A stretch of 64,000 nt of DNA, taken from contig CM119267.1 of assembly GCA_051294375.1 (NCBI GenBank), positions 6,798,251-6,862,250 of the forward strand, written 5' to 3'. The position numbers and the translations under genes are program-made. Source of the stretch: Paraspadella gotoi. Lineage: Eukaryota > Chaetognatha. Below are positions 1-12,415 of this stretch, piece by piece; the first letter of the stretch is position 1; each line of letters opens with the position of its first letter. The notes below the pieces were generated by a model that saw only the letters and a program-made list of their open reading frames with translations, was not told the origin of the DNA and did not search any database.

Positions 1-14
1 NNNNNNNNNNNNNN
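1..14. other. Assembly gap (14 N) at the window edge
   Basis: Fourteen Ns open the window, directly before a (GA)n tract. Confidence 0.99.
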
Positions 15-660
15 AGAGAGAGAGAGAGAGAGAGAGAGAGAATCAGTCAACGAACCATTGTCGAGCAATCATCGGGAGAAACGAATGAAAAAAAAAAATA
101 ATTGAAATGAAAAGAAAATTAATAAAAAAATGAAGAATGAAGGGTTGAGAAGTTGAGTTGAGAAGTTGAGTTGAAGAGTTGAAAAGAGGAAGAGGAAGCG
201 AGGTGTTGAAAAGGTGAGTATGTTTGTGAAGAGGGCGATAGGATTAGTGAATGGATGAGTTGTTGAAGCAGAAATGATTTATTATATGGAAGGCAAAGAT
301 GATTTTTTTAAAATTTTGAAGTTTTGAGCTTCAAGGTTAGGGACCAACTCCANNNNNNNNNNTGTCGGTGATTTTCTCTTTCCGTTTCTCGCCGAAGGAT
401 TTAGTCTGCGCTCCGCTTTACTCGTCCAAAACTTGCCCGACACGTGCCTCTGAGCTCGCCCGACTCTCGCCCGAAAGTCACTCTACGCTATTATACTTCG
501 TCATAATCTCAGGGGGACGATAGTCAAAAAACAAATCGTTCAAACTAGACAATAGACAATTTCAATAGACAATTTCACTGCCTTATAATTCTTTTTCCCG
601 GCCAAAGATAATCACTCGTGAATCATGTTTGGGCGTGATTATAATTTATCACCCATTCGT
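15..660. repeat. Inverted repeat, left arm
   Basis: Read as reverse complement this segment matches 2640-3592 in the same order: the (GA)n tract at 15-41, the bases around CGACAATGGTT, the TTCAACTCTTCAA and CTCACCTTTTCAACACC segments, GGAAAGAGAAAAT, TAATAGCG, AGTGAAATTGTCTAT, GGCCGGGAAAAAGAA and CATGATTCACG. The arm is interrupted by a 10-N gap. No gene is seen. Confidence 0.85.
353..362. other. Assembly gap (10 N)
   Basis: Ten Ns inside the left arm of the inverted repeat. Confidence 0.99.
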
Positions 661-784
661 TATTTTTTTTATTTAGAAATCTCTATCAAGACTTGACTCT
701 TTCTCCGGCTTCTTTCTTCCTTTATTTTCCTTTCTTCTTCCTTAATTCCTTTATCCCTTACTTCTCCCTTCGTCTCCCAGTTTT
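661..784. other. Pyrimidine-rich spacer
   Basis: TTCC/CTTC-rich DNA between the left inverted-repeat arm and a gap. No coding signal is seen. Confidence 0.7.
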
Positions 785-809
785 NNNNNNNNNNNNNNNN
801 NNNNNNNNN
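785..809. other. Assembly gap (25 N)
   Basis: Exactly 25 Ns between pyrimidine-rich and purine-rich sequence. Confidence 0.99.
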
Positions 810-829
810 ACGGGTCTGGTTTCTACCGA

Positions 830-983
830 AGGGTAGGGAGTGGAAGAGGGGGAGGTGGAGGGAAGGGGGAGGAAGAAGGGAGAATGGATCGGGAGGGGGA
901 GGAATTAAGGGGGGAAAGAGTGGGAGGGAGGGGAAAATTTGTAGAGAGAGGGAGAGCAAAAAACGAAAAAAAAGAGAAGAGAA

Positions 984-1060
<77 letters not shown>

Positions 1061-1185
1061 AGAGAGAGAGAGAGAATGAGAAGAGAAGAGAGAGAAAGAG
1101 ACGGAGAGAGAGAGGAGAGAGAGAGAGAGAGGAAGAGAAAAGAAAGGAAAAGAATAAAAAAAAAAGAGAGAGCTAAAGCCCCATT
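830..1185 (+). repeat. Polypurine region with (GA)n microsatellite
   Basis: The plus strand is almost pure A/G, with a long (GA)n core at about 981-1075 and further GA clusters to 1135. Both strands stay open as Arg/Glu or Ser/Leu strings; these are composition artefacts. Confidence 0.9.
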
Positions 1186-1189
1186 TAAA

Positions 1190-1905
1190 AAGTTACTTTG
1201 TTGAAAAAGGAATTTGCTCGAGCAGTTTGCATTGGTGACGTTTCGGTCCATTTAAAACGGGATCAACAACCTGCTTCTGCAACAAAAGCAACAACAACAA
1301 CAACTATCGAAATCACGTGAGATCAAGATTAACTTACCGTTCTATTGTCGTCTCCCAACATTTTTGGTTTTTAATTTAAGCTTCTCTAATACATTAAACG
1401 AACACTGCTTATTTTTTAGTATCTGATAGCTTTATTTTCGATGCATTAAAACGATGTTATGAAATTGGTACAACCAATATAAAAATTATCCATTCATTTA
1501 ATAAATAAGCTACTTCCCTGACTTTGTACAGGCTTTATGGTTTAGGCTCTATAACTCTTAACAAGAAGATAATGACATGAGGAGGTCACCTGCAAGCTTT
1601 CAATCAAGAGCTCGTCTCACAGTCCTTCGTTTATTTCACTCCAGATGTCAGCACTGCTGATGCTGATCAAGTGGTGAGCTGCTGATGCATATAGTGGAGT
1701 GTTCGAATAGAATGTGTTTTGTATTGTAGTGGTAAAAGAACTCCAGGTTATAGTTAGTTATTTTCAGGAAGACGGTGGGCTGCGTTTAGGTGTAAGATAT
1801 GGTGTCATTTTGGTTCGATGGAGGTACGAGGGACTGATGTTTCGAGTCTCTTCTTCTGCCGAACGATAAACCGAATCAGCGCCTTTTTTTTTTTTTTAAC
1901 ACCTT
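1190..1905. other. Single-copy DNA with dispersed repeat R1
   Basis: Balanced-composition DNA without a recognisable gene. A 24-nt motif starting TATGAAATTGGTACAACCAA lies at 1458-1481 and recurs exactly at 49523-49546. Repeat R1 follows at 1519-1650. Confidence 0.6.
1519..1650 (+). repeat. Dispersed repeat family R1
   Basis: Contains GACTTTGTACAGGCTTTATG, ATAATGACATGAGGAGGTC, CTGCAAGCTTTCAATCAAGA, CTCACAGTCCTTC and TTTATTTCACTCCAG in the order seen at 59800-59640 on the opposite strand. Confidence 0.75.
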
Positions 1906-1907
1906 TT

Positions 1908-1974
1908 TATGGCTGAGAGAGGGAGAGAGAGGAGAGATAGAGAGAGAGAGAAGAGAGAGAGAGAGAAGAGAGAG

Positions 1975-2020
<46 letters not shown>
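1908..2020 (+). repeat. (GA)n microsatellite
   Basis: Interrupted (GA)n with GGA variants, followed by a purine-rich transition. Low-complexity frames only. Confidence 0.95.
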
Positions 2021-2025
<5 letters not shown>

Positions 2026-2639
2026 ACAGAGCACGAGAACAGAGCAGAGAGAGAAGACCGAGAAAATTGCCGAGAAACGCAAAAGGCCCGAGAGACTGAC
2101 CTGAGAGAAAGGCCGGAGGAGCAATCCGTTAACCCGATGGGAAACGGAACTCATCATCTTTCCCAGACCTGATATGGGGGGCTGAGTAGAGAAACGCGCA
2201 GACTAGAGCCATCGGATTGCTCAGGAGACAGATTCAGCCGCGGAAAGGAAAATGCAGGATGGGGGGCGCGAGGGGGACGAAGGGGGGAGGCTGGCGACGA
2301 GGGGAGTTCGAGGGTCAGAGAGAGGGGCGATAGCGAGAGTACATTGGAGGGAAGAGAGGGAAGAGAGAAGAGGCGAGTGGGGAAAATAAAGTGAGGAGAA
2401 ATGAAAAAAGTAGAGAAATGTCTGGAGGAGAAGTTTGGAGAGGGAGGTATGAGGATGGATGTGAAGGAATGTAGAGGAAGGAGAAGAGGATATGATGCGA
2501 AGGAAGGAAATGGATGGAAAGTGGGGAAGAAGGAAGTGCGCTGTGTGGAGAGAGGAAGGTAGTCTCGTCGAGAGTGGGTTGGATTTGTGGAGAGGGGTGA
2601 TCGTTCTAAGGAGAGGGGGGTGTGGTTAAGGGTGAAAAA
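2021..2639. other. Purine-rich single-copy DNA
   Basis: G/A-rich plus strand (GGGGGAGG, GAAGAGAGG and similar clusters) with no exon-like segment. It lies inside the inverted repeat and does not itself form a convincing palindrome with 661-1185. Confidence 0.6.
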
Positions 2640-3592
2640 TTGAACGAATGGGGTGAAGGAAGTTATAATTCAAGGCCCAAAGCATGATTCACGGAGTTGA
2701 GTTTATCGATTGGGTGTGGCCGGGAAAAAGAACTGTATAAGGCAGTGAAATTGTCTATGAAATTGTTATTGTTGGCTATGGGCTGTTGAAGCGGATTGTT
2801 TTTTTGACTGGAATCGGTCTAGAGTCAGCCCGGCTGAGCTTTATGAGAATTATAATAGCGGTCCGAATATCCTTGTGTCGGGGGCGGAGACATTCAGGGG
2901 TAGGGGGTGGTCGTTGTGTCGTGTGTGGTGCTGATGGCTCGAATTGAGGCACTAGTGTTGAAGGGGCGGTCGTTTGGTTTGGTGTGGGTTGGCGACGAGC
3001 GGTAATGGAGGTGCGGCGAGCGCTTAGACTTGAAATTCTTCTATGGTCGGCGAGAGCAAAGTCGGAAAGAGAAAATGACCAGACAACTTATTTGGGTCGT
3101 CGAATGGTCACCTTTGTAGTTGGTGATGATAGGTCTAAGAACTTGATCAAAATTTTATGAGTTGAAAAGAGTCAATGCACTTGTGGCTTTTTTGGTCGAT
3201 GTTATTGATATGGAATTACTGAATAGTTATGTTCTGCTGTAATCAACGAACTCATGGCGTTCGCATGTCGCACGTAATCTACGGGCCCATCTTGCACAGA
3301 AGCATAACTCACCTTTTCAACACCATCGCTTCTCTTCTCTTTTCAACTCTTCAAGTAGCGTGGTCGAAGCTCTGTCAACTTCATGACTTCTCAATACGAA
3401 CGTGTTCTCAATGCCCTTCCAGTTCGTGTCAGATTTTATTTATTAATGTTTTTCTGTTTTCATTGTCAATTATTTGCTTGTTGTTTTCAGTTGCGTTTTC
3501 TCTGTTGTCCGCAGATTTGCTGGTGTGTGCGACAATGGTTTCGTGTGACTGATTCTCTCTCGTCTCTCTCTTCTCTCTCTCTCTCATCCTTC
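2640..3592. repeat. Inverted repeat, right arm
   Basis: Reverse-complement counterpart of 15-660, about 300 bases longer because of scattered inserted bases and short unmatched patches. It ends in the (CT)n tract equivalent to the (GA)n at 15-41. Open frames at 3229-3739 lie in this arm and its flank and show no protein family. Confidence 0.85.
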
Positions 3593-4050
3593 GTTCTCGC
3601 ACTCCTCTTCTTAGCTGTCTTCTGCAATAAACACTCTCTCTCGATTTACAGGGTGGTCACTCCACTCTTTACTCTCGTCTCCTCCTATTCCCTCGAGCGC
3701 CCCGTCTGTGTTGTATGTTCGGGTTGGCGGCCAGTCTGATGTCTCTGTGTGCGGTAGGGTTGCCTATGCACTCGTTCGTCTGTCTCGTCTCCTCTCTTGG
3801 GAAACCAAAAAGGCAAGCGAGACGTTACAATGCTGCCACAAAACAACATACATAGATAGATACACCTTGACTCGCTAATAATTTCCGCTTTCTTTCTCAT
3901 TTTCTCCCCCCGAGTCGCGTTTGTTTTCTAATAAAAACCTTTTTATTTTTTTTTTTATTTTCTATTTTTTTTTTTTTTTTTATATATAATAAATTATTTC
4001 CCCCTTTCTCTTTTTATTCCTTGTTCATTCCTCGCCATTTTCCAACAGTT
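3593..4050. other. Single-copy AT-rich DNA
   Basis: Mixed sequence with T-rich runs at 3939-3990. No supported gene. Confidence 0.6.
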
Positions 4051-4051
4051 T

Positions 4052-4165
4052 CAATTAGAGAGAGAAGAGGAGAAAGAGAGAGAGAGAGAGAGAGAGAAGA
4101 GAGAGAGAAGAGAGGAGAGAAGAGAGAGAGAGAGAAAGAGAGAGAGAGGAGAGAGAGAGAGAGAA
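4052..4165 (+). repeat. (GA)n microsatellite
   Basis: Interrupted GA tract with AAGA and GGA variants. Confidence 0.95.
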
Positions 4166-5480
4166 CTTATGAAAAAAGAAACAATGTTGAGTTTCGTGTC
4201 GGTTTTATTTAGATTAGGAAGGAAGGAGGCAAGAGTAGGTCTTGACTCCGAACGAACAATCCGTAACAAAAAACAAAACAAAACAAGAACAATAACCCAA
4301 AAAAATAACCTACCCCCTCCCGTAAAAAAAAACCTATGAATACGAAAAATAGCCAAAAAAGGAGAGGAGAGGCAGGGGAGAGAGTTTGATCCGCGAAGGG
4401 AATTTTTTTTCCCTTCTATTGTGTTATGGAAGGATTTGGTAGGAATTTGGTCGGAATTTGATTATGCAGTCGGTGAACCTAAAGTCTAAAAATTTGACAA
4501 GGTCTTTGACAGCTTGCGTCCTCCTCTCGCTCCCCCTTTTCCTTTTTCGCCCGGGCCGAGATTTGTGAACTTGCCCCTTTTCACCGCCAGAGTTCGGGTT
4601 TTTTTTGACAGATTTTATTTTCTACTTTTTCGACATAAAAGATTTTGCGAGATTTATGTCGTCAGATTTATGTCGTCAGATTTCCTCACCAAGCGAGGTT
4701 TTTTTTTTTAAAAGCGATAAATTGCCTCATGACTTTTTTTTTTATGACCCGGCTAGAGTAGTTGAACTTTGATTAGATTGCTGATCTCGTGGGCAACGGA
4801 ATTATCATACCATAACATACTGTATTCTTAGCGAAGAAAGATTTGGTTTCAGATTGCCCCTCCTATGAATAACATTTAACATATTTATCCAACACAAACT
4901 ATTTACAGGATTTGACTCGAATACTTTTCACTAAAATATGTGTTATTAGGACACATTTTAACTTTATCTTTACACAATTCTTTTTGCCTTTCGAAAATCA
5001 ACAATCAGACTTGAACCGTATTCTCGTTTGTCTTCCAACGCTTTTCAAGGTCTGTAACATATCTCCGATACGTATTCCGATCTCTGAGATCTGCTACATA
5101 TCCTCCCTCCTTCTCATCCTCCTCCTCCTCCTCCTCCTCCTTTTCTCCCTCATCTTGAGTCAAAAAAAAAAAAGAAAGAAAATTCGATATATTTCTTTCT
5201 CTGTTTCGCTCAAGAATTTCGGTTGTGCTTTTTTTATCCCTCAGCCCGACCCAACCTCATCCTATGCCCCTGACACTCCTTGTTCACAATTTAGTCAACG
5301 TTTTGACATCATTCACGCCGCCTTTTCTTACCCTTTATCCCCACTGCCCGATTCTATTTGCCCAATCACCCTATTTTTTCTCACCCCCCCCTTGCCGCGG
5401 GGAATCCCCTTTTTTTTTATTTATGTCTCAAATTTAGAATATACAATCTCGAACACGCGCTACTGCTATTTTCTTTAGGG
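4166..5480. other. AT- and pyrimidine-rich intergenic DNA
   Basis: T-rich runs, a short (CTC)n tract near 5119-5145 and no recognisable exon. The frame at 4912-5478 is open but low complexity and matches nothing I know. Confidence 0.6.
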
Positions 5481-5489
5481 CCTTTTTTT

Positions 5490-6060
5490 TTTCTCAGGCC
5501 AGAAAACGTTGTCGTATTTGCGCGACCTCTCCGGGTCTCACCGTCCTTTTTCCCCGCGATTTTTTCCCACGATCGCGCCGACCCTCGCCAAACGGCCCGC
5601 CCACCTTTTGCCTTAACCTTCGCCACCTAGAATTTTCGACGTCGCGCTGACCTCCCGGAATTCTCTCCTTCTCGGAACCCGGAGCCAGCCGAAATCCGAT
5701 CCACGGAATCGAACCCCGGGAAATTCCCAGCCTCCGAAATCCGTTTCACTCTCCAGCGCCGATTCGCGACGCCGCTTTAGAGAGAGAGAAATCTTGCGTA
5801 GACACGGCTTAGGAAAAAAAAAGAAAAAATCCGAATCCATAGATTCCCCCCCCCCATTTTCCGAAGATCCTCGGCGTTGGATCCCTCGCCTTGACCTCCG
5901 TTTCCTCTATCCCCCGGATTTTCTTCTCGATTCTCGTTTTATTGCGTCTTCGATCGCCCGAGGCCGCAAAAAAATGGCGCGCGCGGGTGGCGCCATTGGG
6001 AGGGGGGGGGGAGAGGGGGCGGAGCGATTTCCGAGAAATTCGGGCAGTTTTATTTTTGTT
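5490..6060. other. CpG-dense segment
   Basis: CpG-rich sequence with an AAAATGGCGCGCGC...GGCGCCATT arrangement at about 5970-6000, resembling a pair of opposed ATGGCG motifs. It could be a promoter-like island or a mobile-element terminus. No adjoining exon is recognisable. Confidence 0.4.
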
Positions 6061-6326
6061 TGTTGGGGGAATTCCTGGAGGAGAACCGAAGAGCCGCCGT
6101 TTTTGAGGAAAGATTATTTTTTGAGGAAGCCACTTGATTGGCCGTTCAGTAAAGGCAAGGGGAAGCACCGGGTGCGAGGCATATTTTTTTTTAAGGCCTT
6201 GCCTAGATTTTTTAAGTTAAATGTGACATAAATTATGATTCTATTTTTTCAAAAAAGTAATATATTTTTTTTTCTCTTTTTTTTCTCTCGTCCCCATATC
6301 ACCCCGCGCTCTCTCTCTCTCTCTCA

Positions 6327-6382
<56 letters not shown>

Positions 6383-6586
6383 CTCTCTCATCTCTTTGAT
6401 CCGTCCTCCTTATTTTGGCACCATTTCTCGCTGCTTCACGGGTCACACTTCTTTCACACTCTTGCTCCTCCCCGCCGATATTTCTTGCGCTGCTTCTGGC
6501 ATCAACGTCAGAGGAATTACTCGCTTTTGCGCCCGACATCGAGAAAATTGAAGAGAGAAAGAGCGAGAAAAAAGAAGAGAGAGAGA

Positions 6587-6638
<52 letters not shown>

Positions 6639-7884
6639 GAGAGAGAGAGAGAGAGTGAATGCAGAGGAAACTACGCAAATTTTCGAAAGGCTGAGCATCA
6701 CCTTTCGACGAATTCACGATTAAGCTTTCCACTATCACTAAACTACCAGCGCCACCTTCTGCATCCCCCCCTTCCGCTAATACCCCAACTACCCTCCCCC
6801 CACTCCCCCATCCCAACTCCCCCCATTTTACGCCGAACAACAAAAGTCACATCCGACGGAGAAAATGATTTCCCCGCGGATTTTTTTTTTTCGCTCGCGC
6901 GACGCAAAACCGGGGCGCTCGGACGGGCGCGGCCAAAAGCGGCGCCCCGAATTTCGCCACAGGCAGCGGCCTGATTCGAAACGGCCTTCCGAAACGTTTC
7001 GCCAAAAGGCAGCGGAGCCTTGAAAACGCTGCGCTGGGAGAAACGGAGTGGACGTCGGGGATCGAGGTTCGAAACGAGGCTGCCGTGTTGCCGCACAGTA
7101 ATTCGATCTTTCCATCTTTCGATCCCGGAGATTAACTTGACGTTCGACCTTAACAGCTTTCACCGCGCGTTACATACTAAAAAATGCATTTATGAATTAA
7201 AAATATTATACAATACAAAAACAAAAAATTACGAAGTCGCGCTACGTCAACAAAGAGCCTTGCGACCGCAAGCATAACCTAACTGTCAACAGACGCCAAT
7301 CTTGGACGCCAACCCGAAGCCGTGTGGACCCGCTTGAAAGTCTGAGACGGACGACCTGCGACGACGCACCCGAAACCCAGTCCTTGATAAACGATGCGGG
7401 TTTGGGCTCTGTAGATAAGGGCGATGGCGAGCAGGCGGTACCATAAGAATTAGAGTTCAGCCCACGCCTCAGGATCACCTAAGTGGACAGCACAACAACA
7501 AAATTCATGCTCACGGCTTGCGCAAAAACCATTGCAATATTCTAGCATCTTTTGCTTATCGAGTGTCCAATTATAACACATTTACACCCATCTTAACATC
7601 AATCTATCATCCTGATTTGTGCCGAATTTCCGTTGACAAATAACCGACATAAAGTCACTCACAACAGTCCCTACGAAAAGACGGACGACGACTACGAAAA
7701 GTTAACGGACGCGACGACACGACGACGAGCGACGAACGACGACAAAATCAATGAGATATCGCGATCTCCTTCATATGGAAGGCGGCTGACCGAAAGAGGG
7801 TCAGCCAAAGAGTCCGCAGGGTCGTCGAGTCAAAGGTCGAGTCGAGCGAAAGAAGACGATACGTCCGCTTCGAGAATTATCACC

Positions 7885-8060
7885 ATCACACCCGTACTTC
7901 TTGAATTGCACTTGCCAGTAGCGATGCCATCAACCGACTTCTTGAATTGCACCTTTGCCAGGTTGGCGATGCCATCAAACCCGTACTTCTGTGAATTGCG
8001 CCTTTGCCAGTTGGGCGATGCCATCACACCCGTACGTCTGAATGGCACGTTGCCAGTATG
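7885..8060 (+). repeat. 47-bp minisatellite, A1 copy
   Basis: About 3.7 units, each carrying CCCGTACTTCTTGAATTGCA, CCTTTGCCAG and GCGATGCCATCA. The same array is at 12240-12415 in block A2. Confidence 0.85.
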
Positions 8061-8691
8061 CTCATTGCTTGTTTGTGGTTTACTGGTTACTTCAATAGTC
8101 AAAATCCCTTCTCGCCTTGCCACGATGCCATCAGTCAATGCCGCGGGCGCCCACCTTTCGCGCATTGCACGCAAGTTGCCGGTTTATTATTGCCAGCCGA
8201 CCGACCTTCTCACCTCAAACCTTACAGACCTTACCTCTCCCCGTTTCCCCCCGTGAGATTCAATGCTGTCACACATTTTTTCACGCTTCACACCTCGCCG
8301 GCGTCTGGACCCGTCCAGTTCAGTGTCCATCCCTTTTCAACCTCCTGCGTTCCCTTGCAAGGAATCCATTTCCCCGAGGCGACCCACGAGTTGAGCTTTT
8401 CTAATTCGCTTCCACTCCACCACTTCACCATCCACCACTCCCACCACTTCACCACTCTACCGCTCCACCACTCCCTAGCAAAATCTCTCATCACCGACTT
8501 TCACCGACCACGATCGATTCAAGTCCATCCCTCACGCGTTTTCACCTGTCACAATCAAGGCCATTTTATTTTGCAACTTCACCAATCACCTCCGTTCACA
8601 TATTCTGTATTCCTGTATCACCAATTTTTCGAGTTTTATAAACCGATTATCAAATTTATTTATGCATTCCAATAAACAAAACCTATCCGAC

Positions 8692-8820
8692 CCCTAACTT
8701 TGGACAGGCCATGCTGGGTTGGGCCCTTATCCCTTTTACGAGATAATTACATAGCTTGTTCCAATGTCCAATTGAATGAATAAATACTTTGAATTGGTGT
8801 ACGACTACCAATTTCATAAA
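8692..8820 (+). repeat. Dispersed repeat family R1, diverged (A1 copy)
   Basis: CTTTGGACAGGC, TAATTACATAGC and a TTCAATTG/AATGAATAAATAC segment in R1 order, followed by an inverted copy of the ATGAAATTGG module near 8795-8817. Confidence 0.55.
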
Positions 8821-10461
8821 AGAACGTGCAAACTTGTAATCAGGACTCTTATAAATATTTTTATTTTCTTATTTTCATTCTAGTTTCTGAGTTTCGCATA
8901 ATTTTCTCTTTTTAATTTACTTCCGCTTTCTCTCTCACTCATAACCTTAATTCTCTGTTAACTTCCTCGCCCTCGGCAACAGAAAGATGAATTTGGCAAT
9001 GTCAGATCTCGCAATATATTATTTACATGACCTGACATTATACTTCCCTTTTTTAACCCTTCGCTTCTGTACTTTCGACATACGGTAAACAATGACATAT
9101 CCCAAAAAATATCTCAAATGTTTTTTCCTTTATTAAAGTTATTTCATCAAAACAGTTATAGAGTACTCAACATAGAAATAAGTTATAAACTCTCTTTCTA
9201 CCTTTCCGATATGGAAATTAGGTATAAACACCGCGACGTCACGACCGTACTTTGGACGCGTCACCTCGTCGTCGCCAGCGTTCAATTGACCAGGACACTT
9301 AAAAGCCAACATGTTGTCGAAGTCGGGGGCGACGTCTGACCAAAGACGGGAACGACTGGCGTCGAATATCCTGTCATTCGATCTGTCGCCGCCGCTGCCG
9401 CCGCCGCTGCCGCCGACGGCACCGCTGCGGCCCCGCTGTCGCCGTCGCTGCAGCCGACACCGTCAACACATGCTTTAGTAGTTTCTCGACAACATTCAGA
9501 AAAAAGCAGCGCTTACTGTACTCTTCATCAGGGAAAAAATTGGGGCGAAAAGAAGACCTGTTTATCAACTGTTTTGCCATATAAAATTTTTATATTGATT
9601 CCGGGAAAAAAAAACAATTAAGGCAAAAAAATTTATAACAGAATGTTGCCTTTAAAAAATTAATTAACAAACTAAAAAAAAATCCTTTTCAGTAAAAAGA
9701 GGCTTCTAAATTCTCCATTGAAAATTAAATCGCTTTCTACTTTTTTTTTTTTCAGGGACGTTCAAAACGCGGAGGGTTTCGTCGTCGACGTCGTCGTCGT
9801 CGTCATTGTCATTGCCCTTTTCATCGTCGTCGTCGTCGTCGGGCGTCGTCGTCAATTCGTCACTCTCCGCTCGCGTCCCAAATCCAATCACGAAGACGTC
9901 ACCGACATTCGTCTCTCGCTGTGTGACCTTAGTGTTCGTCGTCCGTCGTTCGTCGTCGTCGTCGTCGTCGTCTTCTCCGTCCTGATCGAGTCTGTCGTCG
10001 AACTTAACAAACATTCGATGTGTGATTTCACGTGAGTCTTTGTAAGGTGACTGACGACTCTGTTGTGAACTGTTCGTTAGGATCGACAACCTCTTTGTCT
10101 TCGTCCTGGTTTGTTGTTGTTTGCTGTTGCCGGGTCCCGTCCTGTCGAATTCCGTCCACGCAGTCGCCCTCTATCCGGCCACGCCACTTGTCCACTAGAT
10201 TCTCTTCGGTGCGCCACCAAACAAGAAGCGAATTACATTGCGTCCTTTTACTTCTTAAATCGTTCATTTTGCACTGAACGAATCGCGCAGGTTTTTGCCT
10301 GAAAAAATCCTCAAAAGTTGAAAATACACCAATGAAGCAAATATTAATTAAATGCATGGATGTCCACTTATTACGATGTAAATAGGAAAATCCCATTTCC
10401 AGTACTGTAATAGAAATTTGCCCTTACTTCAGATGAAATGGATCTCCTCTCTCTTTGCTGC

Positions 10462-10486
10462 NNNNNNNNNNNNNNNNNNNNNNNNN
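10462..10486. other. Assembly gap (25 N) between tandem copies A1 and A2
   Basis: Exactly 25 Ns. The sequence to the right restarts at the same point where block A1 begins. Confidence 0.99.
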
Positions 10487-10727
10487 GCCGTTTTTGAGAA
10501 AGATTATTTTTTGAGGAAGCCACTTGCATTGGCCGTTCAGTAAAGGCCAAAGGGGAGCACCGGGTGGAGGCGAGTGATTTTTTTTTAAGGGGGCCGGGTT
10601 GCGCGGTAGTATTTTTTGTTAAATTTTTGTGAATAAATATGATTCTATTTGTTTGCAAAAAAAGTAATATATTTTTTTTTCTCTTTTTTTTCTCTCGTCC
10701 ACCTATCACCCCTCTCTCTCTCTCTCT

Positions 10728-10788
<61 letters not shown>

Positions 10789-12239
10789 CTCTTTGATCCG
10801 TCCTCCTTATTTTGGCACCATTTCTCGCTGCTTCACGGGTCACACTTCTTTCACCTTCTTGCTTCCTCCCCGCCGATATTTCTTGCGCTGCTCGTCTATC
10901 TGGCATCAAACGGTCCAGAGGAATTACTCGCTTTTGCGCCGACATCGAGAAATTGAAGAAAATAGAGAAAGGGAAAGAAGAGGAGAAGAGAGAGAAGAGA
11001 GAGGAGAGAGAGGAGAGAGAGAGAAGAGAGAGAGAAGAGAGAGAGAGTGAATGCAGAGGAAAACTAACGCAAATTTTCGAAAGGCCCTTGGACATCACCT
11101 TTCGACGAGATTTCACGATTAAGTTTTCACTATCACTAGAACTACCAGCGCCACCTTCTGCATCCCGCCCCTTATCCGCTAATACCCGACCAACTCCCCT
11201 CACCCCCACTCCCCCATCACCAACTCCCCCCATTTTAAACGCGCGAAACAACAAAAGTCACATCCGACGGAGAGAGAAATGACTTTCCCCGCGGATTTTT
11301 TTTTTTCGCTTCGCGCGACGCAAAACGGGGCGCTCGGACGGCGCGGCAAAAGCGGCGCCCGAATTTCGCGGCGCGTTCGAAACGCCGTTCCCGAAACGTT
11401 TCGCCAAAAGGCAGCGGAGCCTGACGCTTGGCGCGGGATGAAAGGAGATGGAGTCGGGGATCGAGGTTCGAAACGAGGCTGACCGTCTGCTCTCGACGTT
11501 TCGATCTTTCCATCTTTCGATCCCGGAGATTAACTTGACGTTCGACCTTAACAGCTTTCACCGCGCGTTACATACTAAAAAATGATTTATGAATATAAAA
11601 ATATTATACAATACAAAAACAAAAATATTACGAAGTCGGCTACGTCAACAAAGAGCCTTCGCGACGGCGGAAACTCTAACGAATGTCACAGACGCCAATC
11701 TTGACGCCAACGACCGTGTTGACGCCCGCTTGAAAGTCGAGGACTACTGTGACGACGACCCGAACCCAGTCCTTGATAGGATGCGGGTTGGCCTGTTAGT
11801 AAAGGGCGATCGGCGAGACGGAGTAATAAGTTGGGGTCAGATCACGCTCAGGACCCACAAGTTCCGGAACAGTCACAACAACAAAAAATTATCTCAATCG
11901 GCTTTGCGCAAAAACATTGCATATTCTAGCATGTTTTTATCCGAGTGTCAATTTACACATTTAACCATTTAACTAATTATATCTGTTTGGCCGAATTTCA
12001 CGTTGAAAATAACGACAAAATTCACTCAAAAGTCCCTACGAAAGACGACGACTACAGAAAAGTACGACGACGACGACGACGACGAGCGACGAACGACGAC
12101 AAAATCAATGAGTTCGCATCTCCTTCATATGAAGGCGGCTGACCGAAAGAGGGTCAGCCAAAGAGGTCCGCAGGGTCGTCGAGTCAAAGGTCAGAGTCGA
12201 AGCGAAGAAGACGATACGTCGCTTCGAGAATTCATCACC

Positions 12240-12415
12240 ATCACACCCGTACTTCTTGAATTGCACCTTTGCCAGTAGGCGATGCCATCAAACCCGTACT
12301 TCTTGAATTGCACCTTTGCCAGTTGGCGATGCCATCAAACCCGTACTTCTTGAATTGCGCCTTTGCCAGTTGGCGATGCCATCACACCCGTACGTCTTGA
12401 ATGGCACGTTGCCAG
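12240..12415 (+). repeat. 47-bp minisatellite, A2 copy
   Basis: Counterpart of 7885-8060, with cleaner unit boundaries and almost identical units. Confidence 0.88.

Larger units (their letters stand above)
6086..10441. repeat. Block A1, first copy of a 4.3 kb tandem direct duplication
   Basis: Collinear with 10487-14793 throughout. Contents in order: (CT)n at about 6308-6390; a 150-base spacer; (GA)n at about 6546-6656; a CpG-dense stretch (6870-7020); a 47-bp minisatellite (7885-8060); CCACCACTC-type short repeats (8410-8475); repeat R1 (8692-8820); a GCC/GCT-rich CpG segment (9385-9455); and (GTC)n runs (9778-9842, 9944-9975). Frames rich in Ala or Asp come from the trinucleotide runs. No gene is supported. 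Confidence 0.92.

Noticed and set aside
823-1251. Ser/Leu and Arg/Glu open frames over GA/CT tracts here and at many other places
   Set aside because: Dinucleotide repeats have no stop codons in any frame; there is no start context, no domain and no conservation beyond the repeat.
9706-10089. Asp-rich and Val-rich frames over (GTC)n tracts in block A
   Set aside because: The trinucleotide repeat explains the residues, and the corresponding frames in A1 and A2 differ by frameshifts. A T-run followed by CAG upstream looks like a splice acceptor, but no partner exon is visible.
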